Notes under the pieces: generated by a model
The model's database searches: none
Seen by the model: the letters and a program-made list of their open reading frames with translations, nothing else
Told to the model about the DNA's origin: nothing
Assembly: GCA_012510325.1 (NCBI GenBank)
Contig: JAAZIG010000297.1
Coordinates: 1 to 13,670, forward strand
Direction: 5' to 3'
Length of the DNA stretch: 13,670 nucleotides
Source of the DNA: Bacillota bacterium
GTDB taxonomy: Bacteria > Bacillota > Dethiobacteria > DTU022
Made by a program: the position numbers and the translations under genes
Shown here: piece by piece, positions 5,944 through 13,670 of the stretch
Numbering within the stretch: position 1 is the first letter of the stretch
Layout of the letters: each line of letters opens with the position of its first letter

Positions 5944-6298
5944 TTATCGGATAGTAATATTAATTTTTGCAGAGCCGCCTGTCATTACGAACTCCTGCTG
6001 CCGATGTTCAATTCCGGTTCTTTTGTTGGCTCCAGATACAGCCGTCGCATCAGAAGAACCTTTTACCAGACAGATGTATCCGCTTTGAGGATTAGCCTGG
6101 GCAATCCCGGGTTTCCCTTGTGAGACCCCGGTAGTCAATTTTGTCCTCAAGTTCGCAGATCTTCAGGATAAATATTTCACCAATGATACTGTTTGAATTA
6201 GCTTCATTAGCCGGGGACAGCGGACAAAATGTATTTTTAAGCGACAAGAAAAAGAAATACGCCAGGGCGATCACGAACAGGCTGAGAGGTCTCGTGTA
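5944..6298 (-). pseudogene. Frameshifted remnant of a small exported protein
   Basis: Two overlapping minus-strand frames look like pieces of one protein. The upstream piece reads YTRPLSLFVIALAYFFFLSLK, a signal-peptide-like hydrophobic run, then NEANSNSIIGEI. The downstream piece (5944-6150) reads GKPGIAQANPQSGYICLVKG through TGGSAKINITIR and ends in TAA. Between them a third frame gives IYPEDLRT before a stop, so at least two frameshifts would be needed to restore a protein of roughly 110-120 residues. There is no good start codon or ribosome site. It lies immediately after the amidase on the same strand. I do not recognise the family. Separate very short genes are possible but less likely. 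Confidence 0.5.
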
Positions 6299-6300
6299 AC

Positions 6301-7734
6301 TTATTCCCTGTCCTGAAGGCGGCGCCAGGGCTGTGCTTCCTCAAGCTCGAAAGAAAGTTCAAGCAGGGTACGCTCATCGCCCTCTCTGGCTGCAAGTTGG
6401 ATGCCGATAGGCAGATCGCCGGTGGAGTGTCCCAGGGGCAGCGATATGGCCGGTGACCCGGAGGCGTTGTTGGGTGGGGTGAAATTCATGAAATTGATGA
6501 AGCGCTCGATCAGTTCATCGTAGGGGACGTGCGGATCCAGCCAGCCCAGGGGCGGTGGGGTAGTGCCGACGGTGGGTGACAACACTACGTCCACCTTGTC
6601 AAAGAAGCGGCCGTAGGTTTCACGGGTTCGCCGCAGGCGGCGAATGGCACCGGGCATTTTCCAGAGTCGTTCTCGTCCCATTTTTGCGAGACTTTTTGAC
6701 ATATCGTTCAGGCGGGCGGCATCGAATCCACGCCCGAACAACACGGGACCCAGCTTTTGGATGGCCAGAGCCAGCCCCCCGTAGTAGGTGACGAAATCGA
6801 AAATAAAACTCTGATCGAGGGGGATGACGGCAGGTTCCACGCGGTGGCCAAGACGCTCCAGCAGCTGTGCGGTCTGCTCGACAGCGGCACGGGTTTCACT
6901 ATCCGTGGGCTGTTCGGTAAGAGAGTCAATAATCATGCCGATGCGCAGGCGCCGCTTGCCGGGTCCCTCCACTTTCCCGACAGGCTGAAGCCGGGGATTG
7001 CGGTAGTAGCGCTCTGCTGCAGCGAGAAAGGAAGCCGTGTCCCGCACACTGCGGGTGAGCACCCCTTCGTAGACGATATTCACCGGCAGGAAGCGGCCGA
7101 CTTCGGCATTCACCAACCGGTTGCGGGTGACTTTCAAGCCCACTACTCCGGTGCAGGCTGCGGGAATGCGGATGGAGCCCCCGCCGTCCTCACCGTGGGC
7201 AATGGGAAGCGCTCCCGTGGCCACCAGCACGGCAGAGCCGGCCGAGGAGCCTCCGGAAGAGTAACCGGGGCGCCAGGGGTTCTGTACCGCCGGTTCGTTT
7301 TGAAACTCTCCCGAGGGAATCAAACCAAATTCGGGCAGGCGGCTTTTACCCAGAATGATGGGGCCTTGCGCCAGAAACTGACGGGTGAAAGCGCTGTGCT
7401 TCCTGGCGGGGGCCACGTTTTGCAGCGCCTCGGATCCATTCCGGGTGGGCAGTCCGGCCACATCGATATCGTCCTTGATCATGGTGGGGACGCCACCGAA
7501 AGGGCCGTGCACAGGGCGCTGGGCCTTTTCCCGGGCGCGCTCGAAGTCTCTTGCGGCCACAACGTGCAGAATTGGGTCGATACTTTCAATGCGGGCAGCG
7601 GCCGCATCCACAGCCTCGACAGCACTGATCTCGCCCTTCGCGATGCGTTCCGCCACCCCGGTAGCGTCCAGTTCACCGAGGGCATCATCCCGGAAAGCGT
7701 GAACTCTGGTATTGTTTTTGCTGATTTCAGACAT
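6301..7734 (-). CDS. Amidase-signature family hydrolase
   Basis: This is a 477-residue enzyme of the amidase signature superfamily, which hydrolyses amide bonds with a Ser-cisSer-Lys triad. Lys87 lies in GVPTMIKDDIDVAG. The glycine/serine-rich signature YSSGGSSAGSA (159-169) supplies the cis-serine, probably Ser163. The nucleophile is probably Ser187 in EDGGGSIRIPAACTGVVGLK. I chose the ATG at 7732-7734 because AGGGGGAGGG lies just upstream and because the promoter -10 overlaps the earlier TTG start at 7773. The substrate is unknown; the overall pattern recalls amidases related to 6-aminohexanoate-cyclic-dimer hydrolase, but that is only an impression. There is no GatC or GatB nearby, so a role as GatA is unlikely. 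It is transcribed alone, divergently from the adhesin. Confidence 0.9.
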   Translation of the reverse strand: MSEISKNNTRVHAFRDDALGELDATGVAERIAKGEISAVEAVDAAAARIESIDPILHVVAARDFERAREKAQRPVHGPFGGVPTMIKDDIDVAGLPTRNGSEALQNVAPARKHSAFTRQFLAQGPIILGKSRLPEFGLIPSGEFQNEPAVQNPWRPGYSSGGSSAGSAVLVATGALPIAHGEDGGGSIRIPAACTGVVGLKVTRNRLVNAEVGRFLPVNIVYEGVLTRSVRDTASFLAAAERYYRNPRLQPVGKVEGPGKRRLRIGMIIDSLTEQPTDSETRAAVEQTAQLLERLGHRVEPAVIPLDQSFIFDFVTYYGGLALAIQKLGPVLFGRGFDAARLNDMSKSLAKMGRERLWKMPGAIRRLRRTRETYGRFFDKVDVVLSPTVGTTPPPLGWLDPHVPYDELIERFINFMNFTPPNNASGSPAISLPLGHSTGDLPIGIQLAAREGDERTLLELSFELEEAQPWRRLQDRE

Positions 7735-7772
7735 GGCCTCCCTCCCCCTGGCATTTGCCTTTCCTTGGGGCA

Positions 7773-7802
7773 ATTATAGCAATTTTCTGCTATCTGCGTC
7801 AA
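7773..7802 (-). promoter_or_regulatory. Sigma-A promoter of the amidase gene
   Basis: On the minus strand, TTGACG (7797-7802) and a perfect TATAAT (7773-7778) are separated by 18 bp. The start would be near 7766, leaving a leader of about 30 bases before the ATG at 7734. This excludes the longer TTG-initiated reading. Confidence 0.8.
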
Positions 7803-8009
7803 CCTTATCTTTCCAGGAGATGGCATCGGCCTGGGAAATTGCCATTCAAATTGCTCTTTGCCCTTATTCTTTCATCTTCTCCAGCCATTGCCGGTTCCCA
7901 ACACTTTTGGGCTGTCTTGCTCCGCCTTTTATTTATATGATAGCATGCTGTTGTGGTGCCAACTGCCATTGGATCCAGAACAATGATCATAGCAAAGGAG
8001 AAACTTTAC

Positions 8010-11000
8010 ATGAAGCAAAGGATAAAGCAGACAATGAGCTGGGTTCTCGTTTTGTTGATGTTGCTCAACCTATTTTCTTTTGGTGTTTCATTTGCTGAGG
8101 GAACGGGTACAGATAAGACCTCTGTTCTCACTGATCCTACAACAGTAGTCAGCCAGAACGGAGTGTCTCTCGATGAAGGCGGTGTGCTGGTGAGCACCGC
8201 GCCCATCTCTGTGAAAATTTCATTTGGGGTGCCCGTTGAGGGTGACGAACCGACGCCGGATAACCCCGTCAGGAAAGGTGATCGGGCCATTTTTCCTTTA
8301 AGCGACGCCTTTGTTCTGGCAGCGGATTATGAGATCCCTTTGAAGATGGGCGCGATCACCGTTGGCCGCGTCCTTATGGTGAAGGATTCTGCAGGAATGG
8401 TCAGCGCCGAGGTCATTTTTGACGGTGATGACGAAGTTTTTGACGGCACCTATCATGAGGTAAGCTGTGAATTTAACGCAGATTTTGAGTACGATGCCAG
8501 CGGTGCTCCCGTCACCGGCGGTGAATACACGATCACCATCCTTGAAAAATCATATCAGGTGACGGTGCCCCCGGTGGAGATATCCTACAATTTGGCCAAA
8601 TCGGGTATAGTTAACCTGGCCGAAAAATATATCGAATGGACAGTTGTGGTTACCGCCACACAGGCGGAAGCAAACGTTGATTTGGGCGGTTACAAATTTT
8701 CAGACGACCTGGTAGCAGTGGGAAATTACATCGAAGATTCCTTTATGGTGGACAGCAGTAGCGCCACGCCAGTGCAGGATGGGACCATGATCAGCTATGT
8801 TTTCCCTGAAAATTCAGCCAGTCCCCAGACCATTACCTTCAGGACCGAGATAGCTGACAGCGCTTACTACGTCAACTCGCCGCAAGAGGTGACCAACAGA
8901 GCAAAGCTCTTCGACAGCGCCGCGAATTTTGTAAAGGAAGGGGCGGAGAGCGTTACCTTTACCCCCCAATGGATCCAAAAAACAGGCGAATCCAGCGACA
9001 GCGGCAGCACGGGCGTCTACGATCCGAAGAACCGCACCATCACCTGGACGATCACGGCCAACCTTATGGGAGTGTCGCTGAAAAATGCGGTGATTACCGA
9101 TCTGGTGCCCGCTGGATTAACCTTTGCTTCGGCCCACTGGCAAAAGCTGGTCGGTGGGGTTTGGGGGGCCAAGGTCGATATTTCTCCCGATGAAAACGGC
9201 AGGTACAGCCTGGGCGACATTAATACAGAAATATTGCTGACCATCGTGACCAAAGTGACCGATGAGGCGTATACTGCCGGGATTACAACTTATGAGAACT
9301 CGGCCAGGCTCAGCTGGGACGGCCTGAGTGGCGACGGCCCGGGCACGTCCGGTGTCGGCGTCGGGGTGGGCTATAATGCCATCGACAAGTCCGGCGCGGT
9401 GAAAGATGCAGCCACAGGAATTATCGGCTGGTCGGTCACTGTTGATCCCAGAGGCCAGACCATCCCCTCGCTGAAAGTCTACGATCTTCTGGTCTACGGA
9501 AGCAGCATTGACCCGAGCAAGGTTGCGGGTATCCCCGGGGGTTTGGCCATTTCAGATCTCACTCCCCGGTACCACCAGAAATACGTTGCTGATAGTTTCC
9601 AGGGCGAAGGACTTACCCTGACGCTTCACGAGATCACTTGTGATGGTGTGAGGGTGGCCGACCTGCTGGAGATCAGCAATTTTGACACAGCCAAAAAAAC
9701 ATTTACCTTCGACAGCCTCATCGTAAATCCCGATATTTATGCCGGGAATAAAACTTTCCGGCTTGACAACACCGCTGTGCTTTGCAGCGGCACCACATGG
9801 CTGAATGAGGCTACTGCCAGTGTCAATATTGCGAACAGGACCCTGGCCAAGGAGATGCTAAAGCGCGAAGCCGCGGCTGATCCGGCAGCGGGAGTGAACA
9901 ACTACACCACCACCAGCGCGGACGGTTTTGATTATGAGGATATGGCGGTGATCTTTCGCCTGAGTGTTAATGCCGACAGCCTCGATCTGCCCAATATGGT
10001 GAATGAACAAGGGGAAAAGCTGGGCCGGGCAACGCTCACCGATACCCTGCCCGAAGGCTGGGAATTCGCTGACATTCAAGGCGAAGAGAAATATCTCATT
10101 TTCAAGGGAGAAAAAGACGGTAACACCGTAAAAGCAACAGGCAGCGCCCTCGATCCGGCTGCTCTTGCCGGTTTCGGGGCAGTTTTTAGCGCTGATGGGG
10201 GTACGGCCGAGTTTACCTTTACTCAGCTCGACCAGCCTTACGTTATTCTGGTAAAGGCGAAGCCCAACGAAGCCACCCTGACTGAGTATTTCAGTAAAAA
10301 TGCGACCTGGATCAAAGAGAATACGCTCTCCCTGAAAGCGGAAAAGTGGGCTACAGGGGTATGCGTCACTCGCGAAGTCAAGATTGTCAGTAAAATTTTA
10401 GACAAGTCCCGCGAGACTTCCGCAGGGGGAGTGCTCAGCGAGGGGGAGATGCGCTGGACGGTGGATTACCGGCCCTACGATCTGGAGCTGCAGGGTACGA
10501 AACTGGTGGACAAACTGCCGGAAGGCATTGAGCTGCGCACTGATTCCGCCGGAAACCTGCTGCTCTCAGGTGGAAATATCACTGCCCGCGAGCTGAACCT
10601 GAACAGCGACGGCAGCTATACCGAGGGAGACGAGGTTGAGCTGGCGGTGAACGTAAACCTGTTCTACGATCCGGAGGCGCGGGAACTCATCTTTATGATC
10701 CCCGACGACAGTCAGGGCTATCGATTCAGCTATCTTACCGATATTACCGGTGAGCCGGGAACGATTAGCAATACGGTTACGCTCTGGGGCGGAATAGAAG
10801 TGCAGGAAGAGACAGGTGCAGCTTACGTTATTTCCAAAGCAGACGGCCTGGCCAGCATGAAAAAGAACGGCTGGATTCTGATTACCAAGAAGGATGAGGC
10901 GGGCAAAGATCTCGCCGGTGCCGAGTTCACCATCTTGACAGAGGATGGATCTTTTTTCCGCAGAGGGACCACCGGCGCCGATGGCGCCCTCAGGTTCAAG

Positions 11001-13130
11001 GTTATTCCCGACGGCGAATATATTCTCCAGGAAACGGCGGCCCCGGATGGCTATACCGCGGAGAGTGCGAGCCACAGTCTCGTGGTGACAACGACAGACG
11101 GGACGGTCGTCGCTTCCCTTGACGGAAAAGAGGGCGAAGGGTCCAACCTTATCACTATCTACAACTACCCCGAAGGGACCGCCGGCGCTCTCACCATCGA
11201 AAAGACGGTGGCCGGCAACGGCGGCGATGAGACCAAGGAATTTGCTTTCATGGTGACCTTCGATTATCCCGAGGGGGTGCCTGCGGGTGTCAGCCATCCC
11301 TACGTGGGGTCAGGGATTCCCGGCGGGCAGATCAGCAGCGGGGGCTCTATCGCTCTGGCCCACGGTCAGAGCATCACCATTACGGGGCTGCCCGCGGGAA
11401 CAGGGTACACTGTGGAAGAAGCCGATTACCGGGAGGCGGGCTATCTGACGGCAGTAGCCGGGTCAGAGAGCGGAACCATTGTTGCCGATGCCACAGAGGT
11501 ACTCACCTTCACCAACACCAGGGAAGTGGGCGCTCTCACCATCGAAAAGACGGTGTCCGGCAACGGCGGCGATGAGACCAAGGAATTTGCTTTCACGGTG
11601 GCTTTCGATTATCCCGAGTGGATGCCTGCGGGTGTCAGCCATCCCTACGCGGGGTCGGGCGTTCCTGACGGCTTGATTAAGAGCGGGGATTCTATCGCTC
11701 TGGCCCACGGTCAGAGCATCACCATTACGGGGCTGCCCGCGGGAACAGGGTACACTGTGGAAGAAGCCGATTACCGGGAGGCGGGCTATCTGACGACAGT
11801 AGCCGGGTCAGAGAGCGGAACCATTGTTGCCGCTGCCACAGAGGTGCTCACCTTCACCAACACCAGGGAAGTGGGCGCTCTCACCATCGAAAAGACGGTG
11901 TCCGGCAACGGCGGCGATGAGACCAAGGAATTTACATTCACGGTGACCTTCGATTATCCCGAGTGGGTGCCTGCGGGTGTCAGCCATCCCTACGTGGGGT
12001 CGGGCGTTCCTGACGGCTTGATTAAGAGCGGGGATTCTGTCGCTCTGGCCCACGGCCAGAGCATCACCATTACGGGGTTGCCTGTGGGAACAGGGTACAC
12101 TGTGGAAGAAGCCGATTACCGTGAGGTGGGCTATATCACTGTCTCCGAGGGTGCAAGCGACAGGATTGTTCCTGAGGATCAGATGACGGCCCGCTTCACC
12201 AACACCAGGGAGGTGGGTGCACTGGCTATCAAGAAAACAGTTGTCGGCAGCGGTGCCGATGAGGCCAGGGAATTTGCCTTCACCGTGACCTTTGTGCTTC
12301 CCGAGTGGGTCTCCTTTGAGACGAGCTATCCCTATGTGGGGACAGGCGTGGCCGACGGCAATATTAAGAGCGGGGACACCATCACCCTGGCCCATGGGCA
12401 GAGTATTCTCATCAAGGAGCTGCCGGCAGGGACAGAGTACCGGGTTACAGAGGCGGACTACAGTGAAGAGGGCTATTTGACTTACAGTTTCGGCGATAGC
12501 GGCATCATCGCTGCCGGCGCTGATGGGGAAATGCTTGTTTCATGGGCAGAATTTACCAATGCCACCGTGGATTCCGTGATCGCGAAGGATGTCAACGGTC
12601 TGGAGCACCTCGATTTGACGAACATAGAGGAACTGTTTACTTACAACATCAGCATAAATATGCCTGAGGATCTGAGAGGTTTCGCCAGCATGGTTATCTC
12701 CGACACCCTGGACCGGATCCTGAGCATCGAGGGAGCCAGCGTGCTGGTAGATGGTAGCGTCAACCAGGCTTTAACCGCTTTGGTGAAGGTCAAGGACCAG
12801 AGAGTAACCCTGACCCTGGAGGACTTTGCCGGTCTGGAAGGGGCCGTGCTGGTTCTGGCCATCGATGTTCTTGTCAGATCCGATGCGGATCTGAGCGATG
12901 CCGGAGAGGGGACGGTGTTGAACAGGGCCACACTGCAGATAAACAACAATCCGGAAGTGGGCTCCAATGAAGTGACGGTAACGCCTCCGGATCCGGGGGT
13001 GGCCCCGCCCCGGCCCGAACTTCCGAGAACAGATTACCGGTCGGACCAGATGTTATGGATCGTCCTGGGCCTCCTTATGCTTTTCAGAATCGGGTTGTGG
13101 TATACGCGCAGATTGAGCAGACAGCGGTAA
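8010..13130 (+). CDS. Giant repeat-containing, isopeptide-type cell-surface adhesin
   Basis: A 1706-residue exported protein. The ATG at 8010 has AAAGGAG at 7994-8000; an in-frame start at 7953 has no ribosome site and spoils the signal peptide. The signal peptide is about 1-29 (cleavage after VSFA). Residues 30-950 hold several adhesin-like domains marked by Trp motifs at W210, W346, W474 and W816 (e.g. TITWTITAN, then DLVPAGL), resembling collagen-binding/fibrinogen-binding folds. Residues 950-1055 form a SpaA/Cna-B-like domain with likely isopeptide residues Lys960, Glu1008 and Asn1052. Four repeats of about 115 residues follow (1059-1520). A fimbrial D2-like domain then runs from VDSVIAKDVNGLEHLDL to NNNPEVGSNEVTVTPP. 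The end is LPRTD (1671-1675), a hydrophobic segment and a basic tail, as in sortase substrates. It probably mediates attachment; the ligand is unknown. No sortase lies in the window. Confidence 0.9.
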   Translation: MKQRIKQTMSWVLVLLMLLNLFSFGVSFAEGTGTDKTSVLTDPTTVVSQNGVSLDEGGVLVSTAPISVKISFGVPVEGDEPTPDNPVRKGDRAIFPLSDAFVLAADYEIPLKMGAITVGRVLMVKDSAGMVSAEVIFDGDDEVFDGTYHEVSCEFNADFEYDASGAPVTGGEYTITILEKSYQVTVPPVEISYNLAKSGIVNLAEKYIEWTVVVTATQAEANVDLGGYKFSDDLVAVGNYIEDSFMVDSSSATPVQDGTMISYVFPENSASPQTITFRTEIADSAYYVNSPQEVTNRAKLFDSAANFVKEGAESVTFTPQWIQKTGESSDSGSTGVYDPKNRTITWTITANLMGVSLKNAVITDLVPAGLTFASAHWQKLVGGVWGAKVDISPDENGRYSLGDINTEILLTIVTKVTDEAYTAGITTYENSARLSWDGLSGDGPGTSGVGVGVGYNAIDKSGAVKDAATGIIGWSVTVDPRGQTIPSLKVYDLLVYGSSIDPSKVAGIPGGLAISDLTPRYHQKYVADSFQGEGLTLTLHEITCDGVRVADLLEISNFDTAKKTFTFDSLIVNPDIYAGNKTFRLDNTAVLCSGTTWLNEATASVNIANRTLAKEMLKREAAADPAAGVNNYTTTSADGFDYEDMAVIFRLSVNADSLDLPNMVNEQGEKLGRATLTDTLPEGWEFADIQGEEKYLIFKGEKDGNTVKATGSALDPAALAGFGAVFSADGGTAEFTFTQLDQPYVILVKAKPNEATLTEYFSKNATWIKENTLSLKAEKWATGVCVTREVKIVSKILDKSRETSAGGVLSEGEMRWTVDYRPYDLELQGTKLVDKLPEGIELRTDSAGNLLLSGGNITARELNLNSDGSYTEGDEVELAVNVNLFYDPEARELIFMIPDDSQGYRFSYLTDITGEPGTISNTVTLWGGIEVQEETGAAYVISKADGLASMKKNGWILITKKDEAGKDLAGAEFTILTEDGSFFRRGTTGADGALRFKVIPDGEYILQETAAPDGYTAESASHSLVVTTTDGTVVASLDGKEGEGSNLITIYNYPEGTAGALTIEKTVAGNGGDETKEFAFMVTFDYPEGVPAGVSHPYVGSGIPGGQISSGGSIALAHGQSITITGLPAGTGYTVEEADYREAGYLTAVAGSESGTIVADATEVLTFTNTREVGALTIEKTVSGNGGDETKEFAFTVAFDYPEWMPAGVSHPYAGSGVPDGLIKSGDSIALAHGQSITITGLPAGTGYTVEEADYREAGYLTTVAGSESGTIVAAATEVLTFTNTREVGALTIEKTVSGNGGDETKEFTFTVTFDYPEWVPAGVSHPYVGSGVPDGLIKSGDSVALAHGQSITITGLPVGTGYTVEEADYREVGYITVSEGASDRIVPEDQMTARFTNTREVGALAIKKTVVGSGADEAREFAFTVTFVLPEWVSFETSYPYVGTGVADGNIKSGDTITLAHGQSILIKELPAGTEYRVTEADYSEEGYLTYSFGDSGIIAAGADGEMLVSWAEFTNATVDSVIAKDVNGLEHLDLTNIEELFTYNISINMPEDLRGFASMVISDTLDRILSIEGASVLVDGSVNQALTALVKVKDQRVTLTLEDFAGLEGAVLVLAIDVLVRSDADLSDAGEGTVLNRATLQINNNPEVGSNEVTVTPPDPGVAPPRPELPRTDYRSDQMLWIVLGLLMLFRIGLWYTRRLSRQR
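11184..11528 (+). repeat. Adhesin repeat 1 (115 residues)
   Basis: Starts at GALTIEKTVAGNGGDE and ends with FTNTREV. The Lys in TIEK (about 1065) and the Asn in FTN (about 1169), with a Glu in VEEADY, fit an intramolecular isopeptide arrangement as in pilin-like linkage domains. It resembles Firmicute stalk repeats of the LTIxKTVxG...FTNT type. Confidence 0.85.
11529..11873 (+). repeat. Adhesin repeat 2 (115 residues)
   Basis: Exactly 345 bp after repeat 1. The second half of the unit is nearly identical in DNA to repeat 1, and its first part is shared with repeat 3 (e.g. GVPDGLIKSGDS in place of GIPGGQISSGGS). Confidence 0.85.
11874..12215 (+). repeat. Adhesin repeat 3 (114 residues)
   Basis: The first two thirds are nearly identical to repeat 2. 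The last third diverges to YITVSEGASDRIVPEDQMTARFTNTRE, one codon shorter, marking a switch toward a more diverged sequence. Confidence 0.85.
12216..12563 (+). repeat. Adhesin repeat 4 (diverged)
   Basis: Same plan (GALAIKKTVVGSGADEAREFAFTVTF ... LAHGQSILIKELPAGTEYRVTEADY ... EFTNAT) but clearly diverged in protein and DNA from repeats 1-3. Conserved candidate isopeptide residues are retained, including Asn1517. Confidence 0.8.
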
Positions 13131-13157
13131 CGCCTGAAGGGGTTGCCTAAGCGTAGC

Positions 13158-13191
13158 GGAGGGGCCGCCGGCAGGCGGCTCCTCCCTTTTT
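13158..13191 (+). terminator. Intrinsic terminator of the adhesin gene
   Basis: GGAGGGGCCGCC pairs with GGCGGCTCCTCC (12 bp with one G-U) around the loop GGCA and is followed by CTTTTT. It lies 27 bp past the adhesin stop codon. Confidence 0.9.
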
Positions 13192-13419
13192 CAAGCGGGC
13201 CCGGCATGGGCACAGTCTAGACAGGTGCAAGTCCTGAGTGTGGGTTGGCAGGGCCGCCCATAGCTGGAGGCAAGGGTGTCCACCGCCGTTTCGGCGAGGT
13301 GCCCGTTTATAGGTGCCGGCAGGCGATCTTTGATCAGACCGGGCCGAGCCTGCGGCTGTCCGGGGCGGGGTTGCGCGAATTCCGGAGAAGTGATAGATTA
13401 ATATCACCGGGAAGTTTTT
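13192..13419 (+). ncRNA. Candidate structured non-coding RNA, unidentified
   Basis: About 190 GC-rich bases follow the adhesin terminator and lead into a hairpin with a T-run. No reading frame has a ribosome site or recognisable protein. Local stems are easy to see: CAGG-TGCAAGT-CCTG, GCCG-TTT-CGGC nested between GGG and CCC, and GATC-TTT-GATC. The GGTGCAAGTCC stem recalls loops in group II intron domain I, but I cannot find the intron's 5' GTGCG, domain V or a reverse transcriptase. It may be an RNA gene, an intron or mobile-element relic, or unrelated GC-rich DNA. No promoter is evident. Confidence 0.25.
13380..13419 (+). terminator. Probable intrinsic terminator
   Basis: GTGATA (13390-13395) pairs perfectly with TATCAC (13402-13407). 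The flanking TTCCGG and CGGGAA extend the stem across an AGAA bulge, and TTTTT follows at 13415-13419. No gene upstream of it explains it, since the adhesin already has its own terminator. Confidence 0.6.
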
Positions 13420-13443
13420 CGCCTTTTGCCACAAAGCTTGTCG

Positions 13444-13484
13444 AAGACGAGAAGGGTTTTGGCCTGCTCGTCTTTAAATCTTTT
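13444..13484 (+). terminator. Second terminator-like hairpin
   Basis: AAGACGAG (13444-13451) pairs with CTCGTCTT (13467-13474). Inside, AGG pairs with CCT across an A-G mismatch. It is followed by TAAATCTTTT. Confidence 0.55.
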
Positions 13485-13487
13485 AAA

Positions 13488-13523
13488 ACAAGCAACAGCC
13501 GTGAACCACGGGGTTGCACTTGT
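13488..13523. other. Nested hairpin in the downstream intergenic region
   Basis: ACAAGCAAC on the left pairs with GTTG-CA-CTTGT on the right, enclosing a second stem CCGTG-AAC-CACGG (13499-13511). There is no T-run. Such compact hairpins occur at ends of IS200/IS605-like elements, but no matching transposase is visible. Confidence 0.4.
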
Positions 13524-13644
13524 CATAAAATTGCTGCCTCTTATTGAACGCAACCTATTAAGCATGGGATGAATCGCACCAGGACAGCTCTGCTCGCCTG
13601 ATCGGCGCAGTGCAGGAAATTAACATAATAAATCGAGGTAAGAG

Positions 13645-13670
13645 ATGCCAAATCAACAACGCTATCATCC
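13645..13670 (+). CDS. Start of an unidentified gene, cut by the window end
   Basis: ATG at 13645 is preceded by CGAGGTAAGAG, a plausible ribosome site. Only MPNQQRYH and part of a ninth codon are visible, too little to assign a family. It follows about 450 bp of structured non-coding DNA. Confidence 0.45.

Noticed and set aside
6757..7779. 340-codon open frame on the plus strand
   Set aside because: It lies antisense to the amidase, whose active-site motifs, ribosome site and promoter are all on the minus strand. High GC at third positions opens the shadow frame.
10566..12395. Long minus-strand open frames (10566-11297, 11808-12395)
   Set aside because: They are antisense to the adhesin, and their internal similarity merely mirrors the plus-strand repeats. 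No ribosome sites.
11184..12563. Regular repeats as a possible CRISPR array
   Set aside because: The units are 342-345 bp, contiguous, in frame and coding. There are no spacers and no cas genes.

Overview
The window looks like chromosomal DNA from a Gram-positive, probably spore-forming anaerobe of the Clostridia, with moderately high GC. The reasons are a T-box leader, a Spo0E-like phosphatase gene, consensus-like sigma-A promoters, strong AGGAGG-type ribosome sites, a selenocysteine tRNA and a very large isopeptide-type surface adhesin with a sortase-like tail. This taxonomic reading is an inference from gene content. No single marker in the window fixes the genus.

Layout. Positions 1-2647 hold two tandem co-directional AMP-forming acyl-CoA synthetases; the first is cut by the window edge. 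Their C-terminal halves are almost identical in DNA in places. Positions 2800-3384 hold a small divergent module: an XRE-type repressor on the minus strand, probably starting at an ATT codon, and a 57-residue Spo0E-like protein on the plus strand. Two AACGG-N4-CCGTT palindromes bracket the promoter of the Spo0E-like gene. Positions 3501-4127 hold a duplicated segment of about 140 bp. The downstream copy ends in an intact selenocysteine tRNA gene (anticodon UCA). The upstream copy keeps only the 5' half of that tRNA behind a decayed promoter.

Positions 4187-5924 (minus strand) hold a TrpB2-type tryptophan synthase beta chain. Ahead of it lies a tRNA-Trp T-box leader with a UGG specifier, a UGGC acceptor-pairing bulge and a clear sigma-A promoter. 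A perfect 16-bp hairpin separates the tRNA from the converging trpB2. Positions 5944-6298 are the remains of a small exported protein broken by apparent frameshifts. Positions 6301-7802 (minus) hold an amidase-signature hydrolase with its own promoter.

Positions 8010-13130 encode a 1706-residue exported surface protein. It has a signal peptide, several adhesin-like domains with a recurring Trp motif, one SpaA/Cna-B-like domain, four tandem repeats of about 115 residues (the first three almost identical), a fimbrial D2-like domain and an unusual LPRTD sorting-like tail. A strong terminator follows. From 13192 to 13640 the DNA is non-coding, GC-rich and full of hairpins, and may encode an unidentified structured RNA. 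The window ends just inside a new reading frame.

How the parts work together. The synthetases would activate fatty or other carboxylic acids to CoA esters. The XRE/Spo0E-like pair looks like a self-contained switch that could feed into the Spo0A phosphorelay. trpB2 would be expressed when charged tRNA-Trp is scarce. The adhesin would be displayed on the cell wall. I see no sortase and no selB, selA or selD in the window. The items closest to an undescribed system are the operator-bracketed Spo0E-like module, the duplicated and decayed selC locus, and the structured region after the adhesin.
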